In this document: piece after piece, positions 1 through 6,272 of the stretch
Layout: the number at the start of each line of letters is the position of its first letter
How positions within the stretch are numbered: the first letter of the stretch is position 1
Assembly (NCBI GenBank): GCA_019239785.1
Contig: JAFAZM010000352.1
Location: 1 to 11,213, forward strand
DNA: 11,213 nucleotides
Source of the DNA: Sphingomonadaceae bacterium
Lineage (GTDB): Bacteria > Pseudomonadota > Alphaproteobacteria > Sphingomonadales > Sphingomonadaceae
Direction of reading: 5' to 3'
Notes under the pieces: model-generated
Seen by the model: the letters and a program-made list of their open reading frames with translations, nothing else
The model's database searches: none
What the model was told of the DNA's origin: nothing
Position numbers and translations under genes: made by a program

Positions 1-695
1 GACGGCCGCTCGCTGCGCGGCAGATCGTAGCCGCGCAGGCCCACGCGCAGCAGCCGGGTCTCCGGATTCCAGGGCGTCGTCGTCATGTCGGTGCTGACGC
101 TGAACGGCCGCGAGCGATCGCGCGGCAGCGGATAATCGTAGCGGAAATAGTTGAGCATCTCCTCGGTCCGCACCGCCGCTTCGGGCGGCAGCTGGCCCTG
201 GTTCAGCAGGCGGCGGACATTGGCATAGGAGCCGGTGTCGACGTCGATCGAGAAGGTCGAGACCGGCGCATCGGCGACGGCGTGGACGGCGGCCACGGCC
301 TGGCCGGCATAACGCTCGCGATTCTCGTCCTGCGCATAATAGTTCGGCGCGGCGGCCCGGCTGCCGGTGACGGCGATCTGTCCTTGGGGCGATTGCTGGG
401 CAATTATTGGTGCAGGCGAGGGAGGGGGCGGCGGGGGCGCGGTGGGCGCGACTCGCGCAAGCGGAGCGCCGCCGACATAGCCCTGCGCGGCGCCGCGGCC
501 GCGCCCGCCGCCGCGGCCATAGGCCGCATCCTCCTCTCCAAAGCCCTGGAAGAAGGGCGCGCAGCGGGCGTCGGGGTCCTCGCGAGCGGCGCCGCGCTCG
601 GCGCGCTGGGCGGCGTCGGCGGGGAGGGCGATCGGGGCTGGGGAAAGGCCGCTCAGGACGAGGCCGGCCAGGGAAAGCAGGGCGGTCGCACGCAT
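1..695 (-). CDS. Secreted von Willebrand factor type A (YfbK-like) protein, N-terminal part, C-terminus cut by window edge
   Basis: Reading the minus strand from ATG at 695 gives 231 codons open to the window edge. Residues 1-25 look like a signal peptide (MRATALLSLAGLVLSG...). Residues 60-95 are low complexity: a Gly/Arg stretch, then a poly-proline run. Residues 107-112 read IAVTGS. Residues 143-230 (APVSTFSIDVDTGSYANVRR, then RTEEMLNYFRYDYPLP and TPWNPETRLLRVGLRGYDLP) match the conserved domain that precedes the vWA domain in the YfbK-like family (PF12450). The vWA domain itself, with its MIDAS DxSxS metal site, would lie beyond position 1, so its integrity cannot be judged. The start is supported by GAGGAG 7 nt upstream of the ATG. 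The gene is downstream of and co-directional with the GGDEF-EAL gene, but has its own candidate promoter. Family assignment is firm; the function of these proteins (envelope or metal-dependent adhesion) is poorly known. Confidence 0.88.
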   Translation of the reverse strand, partial: MRATALLSLAGLVLSGLSPAPIALPADAAQRAERGAAREDPDARCAPFFQGFGEEDAAYGRGGGRGRGAAQGYVGGAPLARVAPTAPPPPPPSPAPIIAQQSPQGQIAVTGSRAAAPNYYAQDENRERYAGQAVAAVHAVADAPVSTFSIDVDTGSYANVRRLLNQGQLPPEAAVRTEEMLNYFRYDYPLPRDRSRPFSVSTDMTTTPWNPETRLLRVGLRGYDLPRSERP

Positions 696-726
696 GGTCC
701 ATCTCCTCGGAGAGAGTCGATGTAAC

Positions 727-760
727 ATTATCTCATGCAGTGGAATGAACGCCGGCTGAA
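727..760 (-). promoter_or_regulatory. Candidate promoter of the vWA gene with an 11-bp phased TTCA direct repeat
   Basis: On the minus strand a -10-like GATAAT (732-727) lies about 31 nt before the vWA start codon. No TTGACA-like -35 hexamer sits at the expected distance. In its place are two TTCA half-sites exactly 11 bp apart (760-757 and 749-746), centred roughly where a -35 should be. Tandem half-sites one helical turn apart are typical of OmpR-family response regulators acting as activators. The repeat is seen in the sequence; the promoter role is inference. Confidence 0.35.
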
Positions 761-783
761 TGCCTCGGGTTCGACGATCCGCT

Positions 784-2799
784 TCAGGCGGCTTGGCTGC
801 GGCCGCGGCCCCTGCCGCTCGCGAAGGGCACCAGCTTCGCCGCGGCGAGCTTGCGGGCCTCGTCGGCCGGCAGCGGCGGCGACAAGGCGTAGCCTTGGCC
901 GTCGCGGCATTTCAGCGCCCGCAACAGCTCGAGCTGGCTCGCCGATTCGATATGCTCCGCGACGCAGGGCACGCCGAGCGAGGCGCAGAGGCCGAGCACG
1001 CCCTTCAGCAGCCGCTCGCCGGCCTCCGATGCGCTCGCCGCGGCGATCAGTGCGCCGTCCAGCTTGATCGCATCGAAGACGATCTCGCGCAGATAGGAGA
1101 TTGAGGCGAAGCCGGCGCCGAAATCGTCGAGCACGATCCGCGCGCCGGCCGCGCGCAGCCGCTCCAGGTTCAGCCGCGCCGAGCCGAAATCGGCAAGCAT
1201 CGCGGTCTCGGTCACCTCGAACTGGAGCCGGCGCGCCTCGACGCCATGCTCGGCCGCGATGGCGAGCAGGCGAGCGGCGCTGCTCGCCGAGCAGAGCTGG
1301 ATCGCCGAAAGGTTGAACGAGAGCCGCACCGCGGCCGGCCAGTGCGTCGCTTCGGCGCAGGCGCGGGCGAGCAGGCCGTCGCTGACCTGCTCGATCACGT
1401 TGATCTGCTCGGTGATCGGGATGAACTCGGACGGCGAGATCGCGCCGAGCGTCGGATGGTTCCAGCGCGCCAGCGCCTCGAGCGCGCGCAGCGCCCCGCT
1501 CTCCAGATCGTAGACCGGCTGGTAGGCGAGGTGGAATTCGCGGCCGACATTGGGATCGCGCATCGCCCGCTCGATCGCGATCCGCCGCCTGGTCGCCGCG
1601 GCGATCGCCGGCGTGAATAAGGCGACTCGGCCGCGCCCGCTCAGCTTGCCGGCGTAGAGCGCCGCGTCGACCTGGCTCAGCGCCATGGCGACGTCGCCGA
1701 CGCCCGGGGTCAGCAGGGTGAGGCCGCAGCAGGCGGAGACGCCGAACTCACGGCCGTCGACCGAATAAGGCTGCTCCAGCGCGGTGCAGACCCGCTCGCC
1801 GGCGCGAAGCACCGCCGCTTCGTTCGCGCAGGGAAGGATGAGCGCGAACTCGTCGCCGCCGATCCGGGCCGCCAACGCCCGCGGCCCGGCCTTCTGCCGC
1901 AATCTCTGCGCCACCTCGATCAGCAGGGCGTCGCCGGCGGCATGGCCGAACGTGTCGTTGATCGGCTTGAAGCCGTCGAGGTCGAGCAAAGCGAGCGCGA
2001 AGGCTGGAGCGGGCGCGAGCGAGCCGAGCCGCGCCTCCAGTTCGGCGATGAAAGCGCGACGATTGGCGAGGCCGGTCAGTGGATCGGTGTCCGCGACCTG
2101 GCGGACACGCGCTTTCTCGGCGAGCGCGGCCTGCTCGGCGCGCTGCGCGCGTTCGCGCTCGGTCTCGACCTCGGAGCGGGACCAGACCAGCTGCACGAAG
2201 CTCTCATTGTGCAGGTGGACCAGCCGCAGGATCATCGCAGTGATCAGCAGCAGGCTGATCCCGACGCCGGCATGGGCGGGATGGCCCGAGGCGACCAGGC
2301 GGAGCGCGAACGGCACCGCGAAGAGCAGAAGCGGTAGCCGCGCCGCGGCCGGGAAGCTGGTGAGCCCGTAGGCGCAGCCGACCGCGGCCAATGAAGCGAA
2401 CAGGATGACGAGAGGACGGCCGTCCGCGGGGAGCTGGCCGTACAGGCTGATCGCCGAATAGGAGAAAGCGACGCTGAGCAGGGCGGCGAGGAAGAGGGTC
2501 CGCTTCAGCTCGACGAGGATCTGCTCCGGCGCGAGCGCGCGGCCGCGCATGCGCAGCCAATAGACGAGCCGCACGACGCCGAAGAGCGCCAGCAGGCTGA
2601 CCGGCTGGATCAAGGCTCCGGTCGGCTCCCCGCTGGCGAAGTGCAGGCCCATGAAATTGACCAGCACGATCGCGTAAAGCAACGGGATCTGGCGCTGCAG
2701 CGCGCGATAGCGCTCGCGCAGCAAAGCGCGGCCGAACGCCGTCCTCGCCTCCCCGACATCGAGGAGACGGCCCGCCCAGAGCCTCATGCGCACAGCCAT
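784..2799 (-). CDS. Membrane-anchored bifunctional GGDEF-EAL cyclic-di-GMP protein
   Basis: This 671-residue protein would make and/or degrade the second messenger c-di-GMP at the inner membrane. Residues 38-194 contain about six hydrophobic helices, followed by a charged coiled segment (205-235) and then the GGDEF domain, which opens with TDPLTGLANRR (238-248). The active site GGDEF (314-318) is intact. The product-inhibition I-site (RxxD five residues before GGDEF) is absent; the aligned residues are GPRA. The EAL domain follows: EAL at 441-443, N496 of NLSA, E531 of TET, DDFGAGF at 558-564, K579, E615 and QGY at 635-637. All expected metal and catalytic residues seem present, so phosphodiesterase activity is likely; AEHIE replaces the usual AEGVE. 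An in-frame TAG lies 12 nt before the ATG, so translation starts at 2799 or later. There is no clear Shine-Dalgarno, suggesting weak translation. The gene lies 54 nt after the crtY-like gene on the same strand, so co-transcription is possible. The membrane sensor part does not match a MASE domain I can name. Confidence 0.93.
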   Translation of the reverse strand: MAVRMRLWAGRLLDVGEARTAFGRALLRERYRALQRQIPLLYAIVLVNFMGLHFASGEPTGALIQPVSLLALFGVVRLVYWLRMRGRALAPEQILVELKRTLFLAALLSVAFSYSAISLYGQLPADGRPLVILFASLAAVGCAYGLTSFPAAARLPLLLFAVPFALRLVASGHPAHAGVGISLLLITAMILRLVHLHNESFVQLVWSRSEVETERERAQRAEQAALAEKARVRQVADTDPLTGLANRRAFIAELEARLGSLAPAPAFALALLDLDGFKPINDTFGHAAGDALLIEVAQRLRQKAGPRALAARIGGDEFALILPCANEAAVLRAGERVCTALEQPYSVDGREFGVSACCGLTLLTPGVGDVAMALSQVDAALYAGKLSGRGRVALFTPAIAAATRRRIAIERAMRDPNVGREFHLAYQPVYDLESGALRALEALARWNHPTLGAISPSEFIPITEQINVIEQVSDGLLARACAEATHWPAAVRLSFNLSAIQLCSASSAARLLAIAAEHGVEARRLQFEVTETAMLADFGSARLNLERLRAAGARIVLDDFGAGFASISYLREIVFDAIKLDGALIAAASASEAGERLLKGVLGLCASLGVPCVAEHIESASQLELLRALKCRDGQGYALSPPLPADEARKLAAAKLVPFASGRGRGRSQAA

Positions 2800-2853
2800 G
2801 GGAGCGGCCTAGCGGAAAGCGGTTAAAACAGGCTTTCGGACACCCCTGCGGCT

Positions 2854-3966
2854 TCAGCCGCGCAACGCCTTGCGTATGCGCCAGCGGTCGATCAGGCCGG
2901 GATCACCCGTCTGCAATTGCCGGAGCCTATCCTGGTCGAGCCGGTAGAGCCGCTCGAGCAGGGCGCGGCGATCCTCCGGCCCCGCCTCGGCCAGCGTGCG
3001 GGTCACGGAGCGCACGAACTCGCGCTCCTTCCACATCTGCCTGGCCTCGTCCTCGAACAGATCGTGGAGCGCATTGCCCGAGAAGTCGCGCTGGCTCGCG
3101 AGCAGCAGCGCGGTCTCCGCGGCGTCGCCGATCTCGCGGCCGGTGAACGGATGGACGAAGCCGCCGCGCAGGCCGAGCTTGGCCGCACGGGCGCCGCCGA
3201 GCCGCCAGAAGGCGGCGAAGTCGCCGCCGAACGGCAGCGGCCGCGTGACGCTGCGCTCGCCGCTTGCCCGCGGGCGGGCCCAGCCGCGCGCCTTCACATA
3301 AGCGGCGATGCGTTTGCCGGCCTCCTCGTCGGGCTGGACGCGCTCGGAGATCGCGACCTCGGCGACGAGCAGCCGCACCTCCGACAAGGGAATGCACTCG
3401 AAATAACGAAGCCCGCCGCCGTCGCTCATCGTCGCGTCGATCAGGACAGGCCGGTCGACCCGATGCGGTGCAGGGAAGCGATAGTCGCGCTCGAGCCGGG
3501 TCTGGTGGAGCAAGGCGAGGGTCGACAGGTTCGCAGCGCCGCGGGCGTCGATCGCGCCTTCGGCCTTGATCGTCTCGCCGCCGTCGAGGACCAGAGCGTC
3601 CTCGCGCACCGCCACCACCTTGGTGCCGAGCCGGTAGCTCTTGGGGTCGAGCGCCTGGGTGACGGCGCGGTGGAGATCCTCCGCCGCGAAGCCGGCCAGC
3701 TCGCCCTTGAGCTTGCGGGCGAGGCCGGGGAAGGCGAGATAGGCGCCCGGCCAGCGGTCGATCGCCAGCGGCGCGACCAGCGCGCTTCCCTCCTTGCTCA
3801 GCTCCGCATCCGCGAACAGCCGATAGCCGTCGCCGCCGAACGTCTCGCGCTCCTCGACGAGTAGGATCGGCACTTCGGGGCGGTGGCGGGCCATCGCCAA
3901 AGCGGCCAGCGAGCCGGCCAAGCCCCCGCCCGCGATCAGGATTCCGTCTCGTCGTCCCCGCGCCAT
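2854..3966 (-). CDS. crtY: Lycopene cyclase (CrtY-type) homologue with divergent catalytic motifs
   Basis: The 370-residue product resembles bacterial lycopene beta-cyclases (usually about 380-400 aa), flavoproteins that close the ionone rings of carotenoids at the membrane. Family marks are the N-terminal dinucleotide-binding GGGLAG (13-18) with LLVEE (35-39), RWPGAYLAFP (71-80), AIDARG (138-143), DRPVLIDATM (171-180), GGDFAAFWR (247-255), HPFTG (272-276) and the C-terminal LYRLDQDRLRQLQTG. Against the common CrtY pattern as I recall it, GGNHTWSF reads GGDGYRLF (44-51), the acidic LLVEDT motif reads LLVAEV (199-204), and HPTTGYSLPDA reads HPFTGREIGDA (272-282). The gene may therefore be a diverged cyclase or a paralogue with another role. 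The start has AAGGAG 8 nt upstream. No other crt gene is visible. It diverges from dinB across 107 bp and is followed by the GGDEF-EAL gene. Membership of the family is fairly certain; the activity is not. Confidence 0.8.
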   Translation of the reverse strand: MARGRRDGILIAGGGLAGSLAALAMARHRPEVPILLVEERETFGGDGYRLFADAELSKEGSALVAPLAIDRWPGAYLAFPGLARKLKGELAGFAAEDLHRAVTQALDPKSYRLGTKVVAVREDALVLDGGETIKAEGAIDARGAANLSTLALLHQTRLERDYRFPAPHRVDRPVLIDATMSDGGGLRYFECIPLSEVRLLVAEVAISERVQPDEEAGKRIAAYVKARGWARPRASGERSVTRPLPFGGDFAAFWRLGGARAAKLGLRGGFVHPFTGREIGDAAETALLLASQRDFSGNALHDLFEDEARQMWKEREFVRSVTRTLAEAGPEDRRALLERLYRLDQDRLRQLQTGDPGLIDRWRIRKALRG

Positions 3967-4057
3967 AAGCCGCGCTCCTTACCGCACAATCCGCGAGCGG
4001 CGCCACGGTCCCGCGGCGGCAGCCTCATTTTGGGACTGTCTTCACCGCGGCCCGGCC

Positions 4058-4073
4058 CTTATAAGCACAAAGC
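4058..4073 (+). promoter_or_regulatory. -10-like TATAAG directly before the dinB GTG (leaderless start)
   Basis: TATAAG at 4060-4065 is the best -10 match in the crtY/dinB divergent region and ends 8 nt before the GTG start. Transcription would begin at or within a base or two of the start codon, giving a leaderless mRNA. No Shine-Dalgarno precedes the GTG, which fits. The -35 (near 4036-4042) is weak. CTTATAAG (4058-4065) is an 8-bp palindrome, so the minus strand shows the same hexamer. I see no alphaproteobacterial LexA box (GTTC or GAAC pairs spaced by 7). Confidence 0.4.
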
Positions 4074-5168
4074 GTGAACGACGCGCCACCGCCTCCGCCC
4101 CTGCGCAAGATCATCCATGTCGACATGGACGCCTTCTACGCCTCGGTCGAGCAGCGGGACGACCCGTCGCTGCGCGGCAAGCCGGTGGCGGTGGGCGGTC
4201 AGGTGCGCGGGGTCGTCGCCGCGGCGAGCTACGAGGCGCGCAAATATGGCGTGCGCTCGGCGATGCCCTCGGTCACCGCAAAGCGGCGCTGCCCCGAGCT
4301 GATCTTCGTGAAGCCGCGCTTCGATGCCTATCGCGCTGTCTCGCAGCAGATCCGCGCGATCTTCGCCGACTACACGCCGCTGGTCGAGCCGCTGAGCCTC
4401 GACGAGGCCTATCTCGACGTCACCGAGGATTTGAAGGGGATCGGCATCGCCACCCGCATCGCCGAGGAGATCCGCGCCCGGATCCGCGCCGAGACCGGGC
4501 TCACCGCCTCGGCCGGCGTCTCCTACAACAAGTTCCTCGCCAAACTGGCCTCGGACCAGAACAAGCCCGACGGCCTTTGCGTGATCACGCCGGCCAAGGG
4601 CGAGGCCTTCGTAGCGGCGCTCCCGGTGAAGCGCTTCCACGGCATCGGCCCGAAGACGGCGGAGAAGATGGCCGGGATGGGCATCCACAGCGGCGCCGAC
4701 CTGCGCGCGCAGAGCCTCGCCTTCCTCGCCCACAATTTCGGCAGCGCCGGCCAATATTATTATAACCTCGCCCGCGGCATCTGCCATCGCCAGGTCCGCC
4801 CCGACCGGCCCTACAAGTCGATTGGTGCCGAGGACACCTTCGTCGCGGACCTGATCGAGGAGGCCGACCTCGTCGGCGAGCTTGAGCGGATCAGCCATAC
4901 CGTCTGGCGCCGCGTCGCGGAGAAGGAATTGAGCGGCCGCACCGTGACGCTCAAGGTCAAATATCGCGACTTCCAGATCCTCACCCGCGCCCGCTCGCTC
5001 GACCGTTTCATCTCCGGCCGCGAGGAGTTCCTGGAGATCGGCTGCGCTCTGCTCCGCACGCTGATGCCCGCCGCCAAGGGCATCCGCCTGCTCGGCCTCA
5101 CCCTCTCCAACCTCAGCGAGGGCGGCGATGAGCAAGCCGAGCCGTGCGAGCTGGAGCTGCCGCTCTGA
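4074..5168 (+). CDS. dinB: DNA polymerase IV (Y-family translesion polymerase)
   Basis: The 364-residue product is a Y-family polymerase that copies past damaged template bases with low fidelity. KIIHVDMDAFYASVEQ (12-27) supplies the catalytic Asp17 and the steric-gate Tyr22. SLDEAYLD (108-115) supplies Asp110 and Glu111. SAGVSYNKFLAKLASD and the helix-hairpin-helix HGIGPKTAEKM are standard. The C-terminus CELELPL resembles the beta-clamp binding QLxLPL peptide, with Glu in place of Gln. Length matches the family. The start is GTG at 4074, the only start that keeps the N-terminus in front of the catalytic HVDMD; it lacks a Shine-Dalgarno and is probably leaderless. The gene diverges from the crtY-like gene. 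An exported protein follows after 61 nt on the same strand, apparently with its own ribosome binding site. SOS control is known for dinB in some bacteria, but no LexA box is visible here. Confidence 0.97.
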   Translation: MNDAPPPPPLRKIIHVDMDAFYASVEQRDDPSLRGKPVAVGGQVRGVVAAASYEARKYGVRSAMPSVTAKRRCPELIFVKPRFDAYRAVSQQIRAIFADYTPLVEPLSLDEAYLDVTEDLKGIGIATRIAEEIRARIRAETGLTASAGVSYNKFLAKLASDQNKPDGLCVITPAKGEAFVAALPVKRFHGIGPKTAEKMAGMGIHSGADLRAQSLAFLAHNFGSAGQYYYNLARGICHRQVRPDRPYKSIGAEDTFVADLIEEADLVGELERISHTVWRRVAEKELSGRTVTLKVKYRDFQILTRARSLDRFISGREEFLEIGCALLRTLMPAAKGIRLLGLTLSNLSEGGDEQAEPCELELPL

Positions 5169-5229
5169 CTGCCCGGCTTTTCCCCGAGGAGTCCCCCGCT
5201 TAAGCTGCGCTGTCGCGAGGAGGGAAAGA

Positions 5230-6171
5230 ATGCCGTCTCATTTCGTCGCTGCGTTGCTGGCGGCCATCACGCTGTTCCAGACCCAGAGCGGGGCGGTGGA
5301 GGGCGGGCAAGGCGCGGCACCGCCCCCGGTCAGCGGCGCTCGCGAGCCGGCGCAGGCTGGCGGTCCGCAACTGATCCGGCGCCCGGTATTGGGGAGTTCC
5401 GTCTCGCTCGGGCCTTCGGTTTCGGACGGTGAGGCCGTCTTCGACACGCCACAGCCCGTCGCCGCACCTCCGATTCCCGAGTCCCTGCCCCTGGTCCAGG
5501 ACGCCATCCTCGCCAGCGAGACGTTGCGGCTGCTGCCGATCCATTTCCGGCTCGCCGAACCCGTGGTGATTCCGGAGCTCAAGCTCGATCAGCCGGCCGG
5601 CAGTGATGTCGGCCGGCTGGTGAAGGACGGCGCCATCAGGCACTGCATCCGCCACCACGAGACCTATCAACCGGTCCATGGCGAGAATGGCGAAATCTAT
5701 CCCGGCCTCTGCTTCGAGGACAGAGACAATGACGGCCGCTTCGAGACGGCGATCCTCCTGCCCTATCATCCGCAGGAGTTTCAGCCCATCGTGAAGACGA
5801 TCGCGCCGGTGCGTCTCGGTCCCAATCCCGCGGACGCCGATCATGATCCGCGCGCGCTGCGGCTGACGCGGCGGCTCCGGGTGGCCCATGTCGATGGGCG
5901 CGAGGCGCTGATCATCGCCGAGCAGGGCATCGCCACTTCCCGCGAGACGGAAGTCACCGGCTTCACCGGCCGCCCGCAAGAGAGCCTCATCCTTCCGCTC
6001 AGGGAAGGGGCGAGCGGCTCGCTCGGCGGCATCGCGCTGCAGCTGCGACGCGACGGCGCTGGCTGGCGCATCTTTGCGACGGGCAGGCTGGCGCCCTGGC
6101 TGGAGGTGCGCGAGAACGGCAACCTGATCATTGCCGGCGGGCTGGAGACCAGACGCCGGCCCGCACCCTGA
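5230..6171 (+). CDS. Exported protein of unknown function with a DxDxDG loop
   Basis: I do not recognise this 313-residue protein. Residues 1-22 (MPSHFVAALLAAITLFQTQS) look like a signal peptide, followed by a Gly/Pro/Ala-rich linker to about residue 90. The remainder looks globular and beta-rich. Two cysteines (139 and 161) bracket a short segment and could form a disulfide in the periplasm. Residues 164-169 read DRDNDG, followed by RFET, the pattern of an EF-hand or dockerin-type calcium loop, though only one loop is evident. A longer in-frame reading from 5128 would overlap dinB. I chose the ATG at 5230 because AGGAGG lies 6 nt upstream and the signal peptide begins there. The gene follows dinB by 61 nt. 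An exported location is likely; the biochemical role is unknown. Confidence 0.82.
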   Translation: MPSHFVAALLAAITLFQTQSGAVEGGQGAAPPPVSGAREPAQAGGPQLIRRPVLGSSVSLGPSVSDGEAVFDTPQPVAAPPIPESLPLVQDAILASETLRLLPIHFRLAEPVVIPELKLDQPAGSDVGRLVKDGAIRHCIRHHETYQPVHGENGEIYPGLCFEDRDNDGRFETAILLPYHPQEFQPIVKTIAPVRLGPNPADADHDPRALRLTRRLRVAHVDGREALIIAEQGIATSRETEVTGFTGRPQESLILPLREGASGSLGGIALQLRRDGAGWRIFATGRLAPWLEVRENGNLIIAGGLETRRRPAP

Positions 6172-6199
6172 CGCTCCGCACGACAGCTGCTCGGGCAGA

Positions 6200-6214
6200 C
6201 CGTTTCGCGAACGG
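6200..6214. other. Short inverted repeat CCGTT-N5-AACGG before the putative glycosidase promoter
   Basis: Five-base arms with a 5-base loop lie 28 nt after the end of the upstream gene and directly in front of the -35-like element at 6216. There is no T-run, so this is a poor terminator for the upstream gene. It may be an operator or chance. Confidence 0.25.
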
Positions 6215-6215
6215 C

Positions 6216-6243
6216 TTGAATTACGCCATGCTCTCGGCATAGT
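6216..6243 (+). promoter_or_regulatory. Candidate sigma-70 type promoter of the putative exported glycosidase gene
   Basis: TTGAAT (6216-6221) and CATAGT (6238-6243) are separated by 16 bp; each matches the consensus hexamer at 4 of 6 positions. Its -10 end overlaps the palindrome at 6242-6253, the usual arrangement for repression by a LacI-family protein. Confidence 0.4.
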
Positions 6244-6253
6244 TAGCGCTAAC
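6242..6253. promoter_or_regulatory. LacI-family type operator, perfect palindrome GTTAGCGCTAAC
   Basis: This is a 12-bp perfect palindrome with the central CG step. Its core TTAGCGCTAA has the form used by LacI/GalR-family repressors of carbohydrate-use genes in Proteobacteria. It overlaps the candidate -10 and the likely transcription start, 19 nt before the start codon, so occupancy would block transcription. No LacI-type regulator is encoded in the window, so the regulator must lie elsewhere. The palindrome is seen; the regulator family is inference from its form. Confidence 0.55.
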
Positions 6254-6272
6254 ATAAAACAGGGAGGATGCG

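Noticed and set aside
421..520. GC-rich simple-sequence stretch as a possible repeat array
   Set aside because: It encodes the Gly/Arg and poly-Pro linker of the vWA protein; there is no regular repeat unit.
2848..2861. GCGGCT-TC-AGCCGC hairpin at the crtY stop codon as a terminator
   Set aside because: The stem is short, with an unfavourable 2-base centre, overlaps the stop codon and has no T-run on the minus strand.
2927..4006. Long open reading frame of 359 codons on the minus strand overlapping crtY
   Set aside because: It is extremely Arg/Pro/Ala-rich with no protein-like motifs and lies in another frame of the crtY-like gene; GC-rich DNA commonly produces such shadows.
4021..4080. LexA (SOS) operator upstream of dinB
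   Set aside because: I searched for GTTC-N7-GTTC or GAAC-N7-GAAC patterns; only isolated GAAC is present.
4059..5135. 358-codon open frame antisense to dinB, and similar long frames antisense to the other genes
   Set aside because: These mirror the codon bias of the real genes on the opposite strand and show no domain motif; dinB is unambiguous.
5128..5229. Extended N-terminus of the exported protein starting inside dinB
   Set aside because: The extra 34 residues are not protein-like and would bury the signal peptide; the ATG at 5230 has a strong AGGAGG.
6268..6270. Alternative ATG five bases before the chosen start of the putative glycosidase
   Set aside because: It is out of frame with the signal peptide and barrel, and has only 0-1 nt spacing to the Shine-Dalgarno.
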